A stretch of 64,000 nucleotides of DNA from Belnapia arida (GTDB lineage Bacteria; Pseudomonadota; Alphaproteobacteria; Acetobacterales; Acetobacteraceae), in NCBI RefSeq assembly GCF_016773205.1, contig NZ_JAETWB010000009.1, positions 1 to 64,000 of the forward strand, read 5' to 3'. Numbering within the stretch: the stretch's first letter is position 1; every line of letters starts with the position of its first letter. The position numbers and the translations under genes are program-made. The notes beneath the pieces are model-generated. The model was given only the letters and a program-made list of their open reading frames with translations, was not told the origin of the DNA and did no database searches. Below, piece after piece: positions 41,905-49,305 of the stretch.

Positions 41905-42756
41905 TCAGCCGGCCTGCCGCGCCAGCTCCGCCCATCGGTCCAGCTCCGGCAGGATCGCATCGCGCTTCGCCGCGTCGAGGCTGACCACCACCCGCTCCAC
42001 GCCGAGGTCGCGGTCGGCCAGCAGCGCGTCGCGGTCTTCCTTCGCGCCCCAGATGGTGACGGGCAGCTCGGCCAGCGACCGCCCCGCCTCCCCCACCATC
42101 TGCCGGAATTGCGGGATGAGCGCCGCCACGTCGGCGTAGTGCTGCCGCACGCGGTGCGGCATCCAGCCATTGCCGTAGCGGATCGCCCGCCTCGCCCCCC
42201 AGGGAAAGGCGCCGCCGACGATGATCGGCGGGTGGGGTTTCTGCACCGGCTTGGGCCAGGTCATCATCGGCGCAAAATCGACGAACTCGCCGTGGTATTC
42301 GGGCTTCGCCTGCGTCCAGATCGCCTGCATCGCCTCGATCCGCTCGCGCGCCAGCTTGTGCCGCGTCTCGAAGGCGGTGCCGTGGTTCTCGATCTCCTCC
42401 CGGTTCCAGCCGTTGCCGACGCCGAAGAGGAAGCGCCCGCCCGAGATGCGGTCGAGCGAGGCGACGGATTTCGCGGTCTGGATCGGGTCCCGCTGCACGA
42501 CGAGGCAGATGCCGGTGCCGAGCCGGAGCGTCGTCGTCGCCACCGCCGCCGCGGTCAGCGTCACGAAGGGGTCCAACACGTCGTAGTACATCTTCGGCAG
42601 GTCGCCTCCGCCCGGCCAGGGCGTCGCCCGCTGCAAGGGGATGTGGGAATGCTCCGGCGCCCAGAGGCTCTCGAAGCCGCGCTCCTCCAGCGCCCGCGCC
42701 AACTCGTCGGGTGCCATGGAATAGTCGGTGAAGAACATCGCCGCGCCGATCTTCAT
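41905..42756 (-). CDS. LLM-class F420-type oxidoreductase (Rv2161c-like)
   Basis: The 283-residue enzyme starts MKIGAAMFFTDYSMAPDELA, with SLWAPEHSHIPLQRATPWPG, RLGTGICLVVQRDPIQTAKS and GRFLFGVGNGWNREEIENHG. This is a common F420-dependent family; FMN cannot be fully excluded. It lies in the minus-strand series below the FAD hydroxylase (26 bases apart) and above coq7. It is therefore the link between the F420 locus and the adjacent degradation-type cluster. Confidence 0.86.
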   Translation of the reverse strand: MKIGAAMFFTDYSMAPDELARALEERGFESLWAPEHSHIPLQRATPWPGGGDLPKMYYDVLDPFVTLTAAAVATTTLRLGTGICLVVQRDPIQTAKSVASLDRISGGRFLFGVGNGWNREEIENHGTAFETRHKLARERIEAMQAIWTQAKPEYHGEFVDFAPMMTWPKPVQKPHPPIIVGGAFPWGARRAIRYGNGWMPHRVRQHYADVAALIPQFRQMVGEAGRSLAELPVTIWGAKEDRDALLADRDLGVERVVVSLDAAKRDAILPELDRWAELARQAG

Positions 42757-42782
42757 GTCGTCCCTCCCGCAAGCCCCGGCCG

Positions 42783-43970
42783 CTATACGCGCACCGGTGC
42801 GAATTCCTCCGGCCCCGGCACGTCGGTGTAGAGCCGGCGCAGCTTCGCCAGGAACTCCGGCTCGCCCTTGGCGATGGAGCCCGCCACCGGGTCGCCGCCG
42901 GGGAACATCGTATCCGTCGCCTCCAGGCTGAAGCGCCGGACGAAGTCGATGCGCGTGTCGCGCCAGGCGGCCACGTCCTCCGCCCCGCCGCCACGGCGCA
43001 ACAGGGCGCCGGCGACGACGCCGTCCTCGATCGCCTGCGTCGCGCCCTGGCCGAGCGTCGGCACCATGGCATGCGCCGCATCGCCGAGGAACAGCACCCG
43101 CCCGGCCGCCGCCGTCCGCAGCAGCGGCGCGTCCTGCAGCCGCGCCCAGTGGATCTGCCCGACGCCGGCCGCCAGCCGCTCGACCATCCAGGCGACGGCG
43201 GGGCAGGCCTGGCCGTCGGGCGGGGTGTAGAGCGCGCGCTGGAAGGCGGCGGTCCTAGCCTCGGGCGCGATCTCGGCACTGGCCGAGGCGAGCGGGAAGC
43301 CACCCGCGATGTAGGCCGCGCCGCCCGGCAGCCTGTAGGCCAGCAGCCGCGCATTGCCGTTGAACCATTGCCCGTACTCGTCGAAGGGGCAGTCCGCCGC
43401 GTCGGGCACCAGCAGCCGCGTCATGGCGATGCCGTGGAGGGCCGGCTGCGGCACCCCTGCCGTCAGCCGCCGCAGCGCCGAGTAGCGCCCGTCGCCGGCG
43501 ACCAGCAGCTCATAGCCGCGCGGCCGCAGCCGGGCCCCGTCCGGCGCCTCCAGCACGGGGACGAGGCGGCCGGCGGCATCCTCCTCCACCGCCACCAGCT
43601 CCAGCCCGTGATGGGTGGCGTCGGCGACCGGCCCGCGCAGCTGCCGGTACAGCTCCGACCAGCGCAAGCGGATGCCCGGCTCCTCGGCCACCTCGCGCAG
43701 GTCGAGGTCGAAGAGGCGTTGCCCCTCCGCCGTCTCGATGATCCAGCGGGTCCAGGGCAGCGAGGCCGCGCGCAGCGCCGCGTGCCGCGCGGGCAGGTGG
43801 AGGCGCAGCGCCTTCATCGCGTTCGGCCCGCAATTGAGGCCCGTTCCCGCTTCCGCCTCCTCGCCGCGCGCCATGCGGTCGAAGACGTCGACGGCGAAGC
43901 CGGGCGCCTCCCGCAGCATCTCGGCCAGCACGCTGCCGGCGACGCCGCAGCCGATGATGCCGATGCGCAT
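42783..43970 (-). CDS. FAD-dependent aromatic hydroxylase-like monooxygenase
   Basis: The 395-residue class A flavoprotein monooxygenase has dinucleotide-binding GCGVAG (7-12), a DG motif in ELLVAGDGRYSALRRL, and the C-terminal GRVLFLGDAAHAMVPTLGQG. These are the three standard motifs of 4-hydroxybenzoate/salicylate-hydroxylase-type enzymes. It probably hydroxylates an aromatic or heteroaromatic acid using NAD(P)H. It stands 26 bases before the LLM gene and 28 bases after an MBL hydrolase gene on the same strand. Confidence 0.87.
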   Translation of the reverse strand: MRIGIIGCGVAGSVLAEMLREAPGFAVDVFDRMARGEEAEAGTGLNCGPNAMKALRLHLPARHAALRAASLPWTRWIIETAEGQRLFDLDLREVAEEPGIRLRWSELYRQLRGPVADATHHGLELVAVEEDAAGRLVPVLEAPDGARLRPRGYELLVAGDGRYSALRRLTAGVPQPALHGIAMTRLLVPDAADCPFDEYGQWFNGNARLLAYRLPGGAAYIAGGFPLASASAEIAPEARTAAFQRALYTPPDGQACPAVAWMVERLAAGVGQIHWARLQDAPLLRTAAAGRVLFLGDAAHAMVPTLGQGATQAIEDGVVAGALLRRGGGAEDVAAWRDTRIDFVRRFSLEATDTMFPGGDPVAGSIAKGEPEFLAKLRRLYTDVPGPEEFAPVRV

Positions 43971-43998
43971 TCCGCCTGTTCCCCTGCGGTCTCAGGCC

Positions 43999-44871
43999 TC
44001 AGGCCTCCGTCGCCATGAAGCGGAAGCCGTCGCCCCAGCGCGTGACATGGCCGGTGGAGGGCGAGGGGAAATGCGCCGTGCAGAGCAGCCGGCCGGTGTC
44101 GCAATGGCAGTCGAGGAATCGCCGCCGCGTCTCGGCCGACTGCCGCTGGTCGGTGTCGGCGCGCATCGAGAGCTCGGGGTAGCGCATCTGCAGCGGCGAG
44201 TGGATGAGGTCGCCGGTCAGGACCGCGGTCACCTCCTCCTTGCCGAGCTCGACCGCGACATGGCCGGGCGTGTGCCCCGGCGTCGGCGTCAGCCGCAGGT
44301 GGTCGCCGATGCCGTGGTCGGCGGCCACCAGCTCCGCCCGGCCCGCCTCCAGGATCGGCAGCACGCTGTCCTCGAAGATCGGGTTCGGCGTCTCCTTCCG
44401 CGCCGCCTCCCAATGCGCCACCTCGCGCTCGGCGAAGACGTAGCGCGCCTTGGGGAAGGTCGGCACCCAGCGGCCGTTCTCGAGCCGCGTGTTCCAGCCC
44501 ACATGGTCGACATGCAGATGGGTGCACATGACGTAGTCGATGTCGCCGACCGAGTATCCGGCCGCCACCAGGTTCCGCTCCCAGGTGTCGTCGGTCTTCC
44601 CGTTCCAGAAGGGCTGCGTCCGCTGCTTGTGGTTGCCGACGCAGCTGTCGACCAGGATGGTGTGGTGCGGCGTGCGGATCACGTAGCTCTGGATGCAGAG
44701 GCGCAGCTTGCCCGTCGCCGGGTCGACCGCCTGCGGCTCCAGCCAGGCGCGGTTCTCGTCCAGCAGCTCCGGCGTCAGGGTGGGGAAGAAGGTGAGCGGG
44801 TCGAAGAGCGGGCTTTCCTCCTCGATCACGCGATGGATGGTGAGGTCACCCAGCTGGAAGCTCGTCGCCAT
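43999..44871 (-). CDS. MBL-fold metallohydrolase
   Basis: The 290-residue protein has the zinc motif HLHVDH (118-123), then TPTPGHTPGHVAVELG, TGDLIHSP and a late CTAHFPSPSTGHV histidine. These are intact dinuclear metallo-beta-lactamase-fold ligands. Members of this group act as lactonases, arylsulfatases or thioester hydrolases; here ring-opened lactone hydrolysis is a natural guess from context. The gene is first in the minus-strand unit that continues with the FAD hydroxylase and an LLM enzyme. It is divergent from the VOC-aldolase pair. Confidence 0.85.
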   Translation of the reverse strand: MATSFQLGDLTIHRVIEEESPLFDPLTFFPTLTPELLDENRAWLEPQAVDPATGKLRLCIQSYVIRTPHHTILVDSCVGNHKQRTQPFWNGKTDDTWERNLVAAGYSVGDIDYVMCTHLHVDHVGWNTRLENGRWVPTFPKARYVFAEREVAHWEAARKETPNPIFEDSVLPILEAGRAELVAADHGIGDHLRLTPTPGHTPGHVAVELGKEEVTAVLTGDLIHSPLQMRYPELSMRADTDQRQSAETRRRFLDCHCDTGRLLCTAHFPSPSTGHVTRWGDGFRFMATEA

Positions 44872-44984
44872 GCCCCGTCTCCGCCTTGTGTGGCGGCATG
44901 GTAGCGCGATGCCGCGCGCCCGATAGGCCTTGCATGGCCCCCGGCCGGGCGCGAAGCTTCCCGCCGCCAGCGGAGGAACATACC

Positions 44985-45869
44985 ATGGACGGGATGAGCA
45001 AGGTCGAGTGCCCCTTCGACCGGGCCCAGGAGACCCTCGGCAACTCGGTCGAGCTGCAGCACGTCAACCTCCGCGTGCCCGACCAGGCGCTGGCGACCGC
45101 CTTCTACATCACCGGCCTCGGCCTCACCCGCGACCCCTACCTGATGACCGGCCTCGACAACATGTGGGCCAATGCCGGCGTCAGCCAGTTCCACCTGCCG
45201 ACCGGCCCGGCGCAGGTGCTGCGCGGCGTGGTCGGGCTGGTGACGCCGAGCCGCGAGCTGTTGCTGCACCAGCTCCACCGCGCCCGCCGCTGGCTGGAGG
45301 GCACGCGCTTCGCCTTCGTGGAAGCCGAGGGGCATGTCGACGTCACCTGCCCCTGGGGCAACCGCATGCGCGTCCACGCGCCGGATGCGGAGCGCTTCGG
45401 GCGGATCAGCCTCGGCATCCCCTATGTGCAACTCGACGCGGCGCCCGGCACGCTGCCCGGCATCGCCCGCTTCTACGACCAGGTCATCGGCGCCCCGTCG
45501 GCGATGCGCGACGGCGCGCTGCATGTCCTCGTCGCCCCGTCCCAATACCTCGTCTACCGCGAGACCGACGCGCCGCAGCCGGCCTTCGACGGCCACCACA
45601 TCCAGCTCGCCTTCGCCGATTTCGGCGGCGTGCATGCGCGGCTGGCCGAGCGCGGCCTGATCAGCCGCGAGGACAGCCCGCACCAATACCGCTTCATCGA
45701 CATCGTCGACCCGGAGGACGGGCGGCTGCTGTTCCAGGTCGAGCACGAGATCCGCAGCATGACGCACCCGCTCTTCCGCCGACCCCTGGTCAACCGCAAC
45801 CCGGCGATCAGCAACAACCTCTATGCGCCGGGGCACGAGGCCCTGGCGCCCTCCATGCCGCCCGCCTGA
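44985..45869 (+). CDS. Two-module VOC protein (possible extradiol dioxygenase)
   Basis: The 294-residue protein has two VOC modules, as extradiol ring-cleavage dioxygenases do. Module one starts VELQHVNLRVPDQALATAFY and module two has GHHIQLAFADFGGVHARLAE, ending RLLFQVEHEIRS. The candidate Fe/Mn ligands are His at HVNL, His at GHHI and Glu at QVEHE, so metal dependence is plausible. The substrate is unknown. CGGAGGA precedes the ATG. It is followed after 10 bases by a class II aldolase gene, an arrangement fitting cleavage then chain breakdown. Confidence 0.75.
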   Translation: MDGMSKVECPFDRAQETLGNSVELQHVNLRVPDQALATAFYITGLGLTRDPYLMTGLDNMWANAGVSQFHLPTGPAQVLRGVVGLVTPSRELLLHQLHRARRWLEGTRFAFVEAEGHVDVTCPWGNRMRVHAPDAERFGRISLGIPYVQLDAAPGTLPGIARFYDQVIGAPSAMRDGALHVLVAPSQYLVYRETDAPQPAFDGHHIQLAFADFGGVHARLAERGLISREDSPHQYRFIDIVDPEDGRLLFQVEHEIRSMTHPLFRRPLVNRNPAISNNLYAPGHEALAPSMPPA

Positions 45870-45879
45870 AGGACAGATC

Positions 45880-46668
45880 ATGGCCCACAGCCTCGCCCAG
45901 CCCGCCGCCCCCGCGATCCTGCGCAACTCCGACCTCGACGCGGCCACGGTGGAGCAGGCGCGCATCGACCTCGCCGCCTGCTTCCGCATGGCGGCGCGGC
46001 TCGGCCTGCATGAGGGCATCTGCAACCACCTGAGCGCCATGGTACCGGGGCGGGACGACCTCTTCCTCGTCAACCCCTATGGCTGGGCCTTCGCCGAGGT
46101 CACCGCCTCCCGCCTGCTGGTCTGCGACTTCCACGGCAACGTCGTCGCCGGCGAGGGCGTGCCGGAGGCGACCGCCTTCTACATCCATGCCCGCGTCCAC
46201 AAGAACGTGCCGCGCGCCCGCGCCTGCTTCCACACCCACATGCCGAACGCGACGGCGCTCGCCATGCTGGAGGGGCCGCCGCTGGCCTGGGCCGGGCAGA
46301 CCGCGCTGAAATTCTACGGCCGCACCGTGGTCGACGAGGACTATGCCGGCCTCGCGCTCGACGAGGCGGAGGGCGACCGCATCGCCGCCAGCATCGGCGA
46401 GGCCGACATCGTCTTCATGCGCAACCACGGCATCATGGTGCTCGGCCCGACCATCGCCGAGGCCTGGGACGACCTCTACTACCTCGAGCGCGCCTGCGAG
46501 GCGCAGCGCCTGGCGATGTCCACCGGCCGCCCGCTGAAGCCGGTGCCGCCCGAGATGGCGCGGAAGACCTACCTGCAGATGCGCGAGGGCGACCGCGAGA
46601 GCGCCCGGCTGCACCTGGAGAGCGTCAAGCGCATCCTCGCCGCGGAGGCGCCCGGCTTCGCCAGCTAG
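45880..46668 (+). CDS. Class II aldolase/adducin-family protein
   Basis: The 262-residue protein has zinc ligands in CFHTHMPN (His118, His120) and a later MRNHGIMVLGPTIAEAW histidine. The fold signature GLHEGICNHLSAMVPG sits near 42-57. It is like bacterial L-fuculose-phosphate aldolase relatives that split hydroxy-keto acids, or decarboxylases of the adducin family. AAGGA precedes the ATG. It is cotranscribed with the VOC gene and followed by a structured intergenic element and an alpha/beta hydrolase. Confidence 0.85.
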   Translation: MAHSLAQPAAPAILRNSDLDAATVEQARIDLAACFRMAARLGLHEGICNHLSAMVPGRDDLFLVNPYGWAFAEVTASRLLVCDFHGNVVAGEGVPEATAFYIHARVHKNVPRARACFHTHMPNATALAMLEGPPLAWAGQTALKFYGRTVVDEDYAGLALDEAEGDRIAASIGEADIVFMRNHGIMVLGPTIAEAWDDLYYLERACEAQRLAMSTGRPLKPVPPEMARKTYLQMREGDRESARLHLESVKRILAAEAPGFAS

Positions 46669-46770
46669 AGCAAACCCCGAACGGGTGGAAACACCCGGAA
46701 GGGGTAATTTGCTCGTTCAGACAACAGGCTGGAGCGGCTTCCGCGAGCGCAGTCGAGCGGAAGCCGCTCC
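46668..46770 (+). repeat. Two-hairpin intergenic element
   Basis: It starts at the aldolase stop codon. Hairpin one (46668-46714) is nested: GAGCAAA/TTTGCTC outside, CCCC/GGGG next, CGGGTG/CACCCG inside, closed by a GAAA tetraloop. Hairpin two (46731-46770) has a perfect 13-bp stem (GGAGCGGCTTCCG and its complement) with a 14-base loop. The design resembles a dispersed intergenic repeat of the REP/BIME kind. It could also act as an RNA processing or stability element between the two genes. Confidence 0.6.
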
Positions 46771-46787
46771 GGACCGGGAGACGCCAC

Positions 46788-47753
46788 ATGCCGATCACCC
46801 ACCGGAGCCTCGCCGCGAACGGCATCACCCTGCATGTCGCGGAGGCGGGGGAAGGGCCGCCGGTGCTGTTCTGCCACGGCTTCCCCGAGTCCTGGCGCTC
46901 CTGGCGCCATCAGATGGAGGCGCTGGCCGAGGCCGGCTTCCGCGCCATCGCCCCCGACATGCGCGGCTATGGCGAGAGCGAGGCGCCGCCGGCGATCGAG
47001 GATTACACGCTCCTTCACCTCATCGGCGACATGGTCGGGCTGCTCGACGCGCTCGGCCTGCACCAGGCGGCGATCGTGGGCCATGACTGGGGCGCGCCCG
47101 TCGCCTGGAACGCGGCGCTGCTGCGGCCGGACCGCTTCCCCGCCGTCGCCGGGCTCAGCGTGCCTTTCTCCCCGCGCGGTCCCGTCAGCCCCACCGAGGC
47201 GTTGCGCCGCGCCGGGCGGCACCGCTTCTACCAGCTCTATTTTCAGGAGCCGGGCGTCGCCGAGGCGGATCTCGAAGGCGATGCGGAGGTGACGCTCCGC
47301 CGCACCCTCTGGTCCCTCTCCGGCAACCCACCCGAGGCCGAGCGCTGGCGCCCGGACCTGCCCGAGGCCGGATTCCTCGCCAGCCTCGCCGAGCCGCCCG
47401 CCCTGCCGCCCTGGCTGCCGGCCGCGGAGCTGGCGGAGCTGGCGGCCATCTATCGCCGCACCGGCTTCCGCGGCGGGCTGAACTGGTACCGCAACATCGA
47501 GCGCAACTGGCGGCTGATGGCGCCCTTCGCCGGCCTCACCCTGCGCCAGCCGAGCCTCTTCATCACCGGCACCGCCGACCCCGTGCTCGGCTGGACCAGG
47601 CCGGCGGTCGAGGCGCTGCCGCAGCGCCTGGCCGGCTTCCGAGGTGCGGTGATGCTGGAGGGCATCGGCCATTGGGTGCAGCAGGAGGCGCCGGAGCCGG
47701 TGAACCGCGCGCTGCTCGACTTCCTGCGCGGCGCCGGCATCGCATCCAATTGA
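46788..47753 (+). CDS. Alpha/beta hydrolase, epoxide-hydrolase type
   Basis: The 321-residue protein has oxyanion motif HGFPESW (30-36) and nucleophile Asp100 in VGHDWGAP. An acid-loop TGTADPVLG and catalytic His in EGIGHWVQQE follow. The HGxP motif plus Asp nucleophile are diagnostic of soluble epoxide hydrolases and close haloalkane dehalogenase relatives. Its position after the VOC-aldolase pair suggests a role in the same degradation cluster. No signal peptide. Confidence 0.87.
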   Translation: MPITHRSLAANGITLHVAEAGEGPPVLFCHGFPESWRSWRHQMEALAEAGFRAIAPDMRGYGESEAPPAIEDYTLLHLIGDMVGLLDALGLHQAAIVGHDWGAPVAWNAALLRPDRFPAVAGLSVPFSPRGPVSPTEALRRAGRHRFYQLYFQEPGVAEADLEGDAEVTLRRTLWSLSGNPPEAERWRPDLPEAGFLASLAEPPALPPWLPAAELAELAAIYRRTGFRGGLNWYRNIERNWRLMAPFAGLTLRQPSLFITGTADPVLGWTRPAVEALPQRLAGFRGAVMLEGIGHWVQQEAPEPVNRALLDFLRGAGIASN

Positions 47754-47840
47754 AAAGGCGGCCGCTTTCCGCCGGTTTCCTGCCATATGCCCGTCACGAT
47801 CGGGCCGTTTCATCAGCACAGACCCAAGGAGGGTTGTGAG

Positions 47841-48224
47841 ATGAAGCTTCGTATCGCCGCTGCCGCGGCCCTGGTCGCCACCGTCGCTCTCGCCGCCCCC
47901 GCAGCGCAGGCCCAGGGCTGGCACCGGGGCGGCCATGGTGGTGGCTGGGGTGGCCCGCACCACCACCACCATCGGGGTGGTGCCGGCGCGGTGGCCGGCA
48001 TCGTCGGCGGCCTTGCCCTCGGCGCGCTGGCGCTCGGCGCGGCGAATGCCTATGCCGCGCCCCCGCCGCCGCCGGTCTACTACGCCCCGCCGCCCCCGCC
48101 GCCGGCCTATTACGTGCCGCCTCCGCGGGTCTACTACGCACCTCCGCCGGCCTATTACGCCCCGCCGCCGGCCTACTACGCGCCGCCCCCGCCGGTGGCC
48201 TACCGCCCGGCCTATGCCTGGTAG
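47841..48224 (+). CDS. Secreted Pro/Tyr-rich repeat protein
   Basis: The 127-residue protein has a signal peptide (MKLRIAAAAALVATVALAAP, cleaved near AQA) and a Gly/His-rich stretch with five consecutive His. A hydrophobic Gly/Ala segment (about 50-72) follows, which could be a membrane anchor. The tail is built from PPPAYYAPPP-like units, at least six PPP-x-YY cores. AAGGAGGG lies just upstream of the ATG. Proteins of this layout are common in Rhodospirillales with unknown function. The His run could bind metal and the YY-PPP tail could stick to the cell wall; both are guesses. Confidence 0.8.
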   Translation: MKLRIAAAAALVATVALAAPAAQAQGWHRGGHGGGWGGPHHHHHRGGAGAVAGIVGGLALGALALGAANAYAAPPPPPVYYAPPPPPPAYYVPPPRVYYAPPPAYYAPPPAYYAPPPPVAYRPAYAW

Positions 48225-48368
48225 GGCAGGGGCCTGATTGCCTTGGCCGGATGCCCGCGACGGGCCCTCCGGCCGGTCCATCCAGCGCCAGCAGCCACCA
48301 CGCTGCCGGCGCCGATGGCAGCCCCGGTGCAATGCGGTCCGGGCAGCATCATTCCTGCCTGGCCAGGC

Positions 48369-49223
48369 TCACCCTCCCTGCTCGAGCCCCAGCCTCAGGG
48401 CCCGGCCTTCCTCGCCCGCCGGGTCGATCAGCCCTTCGCGCAGGAACAGGTCGATCAGCACCAGGTTCACGTTGAACTTCACCTCATCCGTGTCCCGCAC
48501 CGCCTCGTAGAGCCGCCGCACCGGCCAGAGCTCGAACCGCTCCACCTCGCCATCCGCCGGTACGGGGGTGAACTCCTCCGGCAGGTCGAGGTCGAAGGCA
48601 TGCAGGATGTCCCGCCGCATCCCCTCGCCATGCCGCATGACGTAGGATAGGCGCGCCACCTCCCGCGCCTGCCCAGCCAGCTCCGGGGGGATCGATGCCT
48701 CTTCCGCCGCTTCCTTCACCAGGCACTGCATCGGGTCGAGCCCGGCCGGGATGCCGCCCGCCACCACATGGTCGAGCTGCCCCGGCGCCACCGGCTTGCT
48801 GCGCGAGCGCACGCCGACCCAGACCTGCAGCCCATCCGCCCGCCGCACCAGCCCGTTGAGATGCACCCCCTCCGCCCGGACCCCGAAGGCGGGGATGGCG
48901 CCCCGGTCCAGCAGCGCCAGCACCGGCCCCTCCGGCTCCGCCCGCACGTCGAAGGCCTCGTCCCGCAGGGTGAAGAAGCCCCGCCCGGCCAGCGAGCGGG
49001 TCACAGCCGCCAGCGCCTCCGCCCGCGCCGGCGTGCCGCGCAGCCGGGCGGCCATCGCCACCCCCTCGGCATCGAAATGGAAGTCGCGTGGGAAGAAGGT
49101 CAGCGCCCGCGCCAGCTCGGGCCCGAGCCAGCCTACCTGTGCCCCCGCGATGCGGAAGGGGATGAATCCGGCCGGGGAGGGCAGGTCGTTGCAGGCATCG
49201 ATATGGCGCTGGAAGGGGCTCAT
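48369..49223 (-). CDS. DUF4743/NUDIX-family hydrolase
   Basis: The 284-residue protein has an N-terminal DUF4743 domain (about 1-115) and a NUDIX domain whose box reads GIPAGLDPMQCLVKEAAEEAS, close to the consensus G-x5-E-x7-R-E-U-x-E-E-x-G-U with the EExxE core. NUDIX enzymes of this type occur beside thiamin pyrophosphokinase in fungi and act on oxidised thiamin diphosphate-like compounds. That role is unproven here. It is convergent with nothing and divergent from the ABC exporter, with about 82 bases between the starts. Confidence 0.87.
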   Translation of the reverse strand: MSPFQRHIDACNDLPSPAGFIPFRIAGAQVGWLGPELARALTFFPRDFHFDAEGVAMAARLRGTPARAEALAAVTRSLAGRGFFTLRDEAFDVRAEPEGPVLALLDRGAIPAFGVRAEGVHLNGLVRRADGLQVWVGVRSRSKPVAPGQLDHVVAGGIPAGLDPMQCLVKEAAEEASIPPELAGQAREVARLSYVMRHGEGMRRDILHAFDLDLPEEFTPVPADGEVERFELWPVRRLYEAVRDTDEVKFNVNLVLIDLFLREGLIDPAGEEGRALRLGLEQGG

Positions 49224-49305
49224 CCCCCCGCTTTACCCCTCGGCACCTGCTCCCGGCCATATGGCCCGTTTGCCGCGCCGCCGTTCAAGCCTATGTCCCG
49301 GATGC

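Noticed and set aside
48055-48215. Short tandem DNA repeats
   Set aside because: They are the codons of the Pro/Tyr-rich protein tail; no spacers are present.
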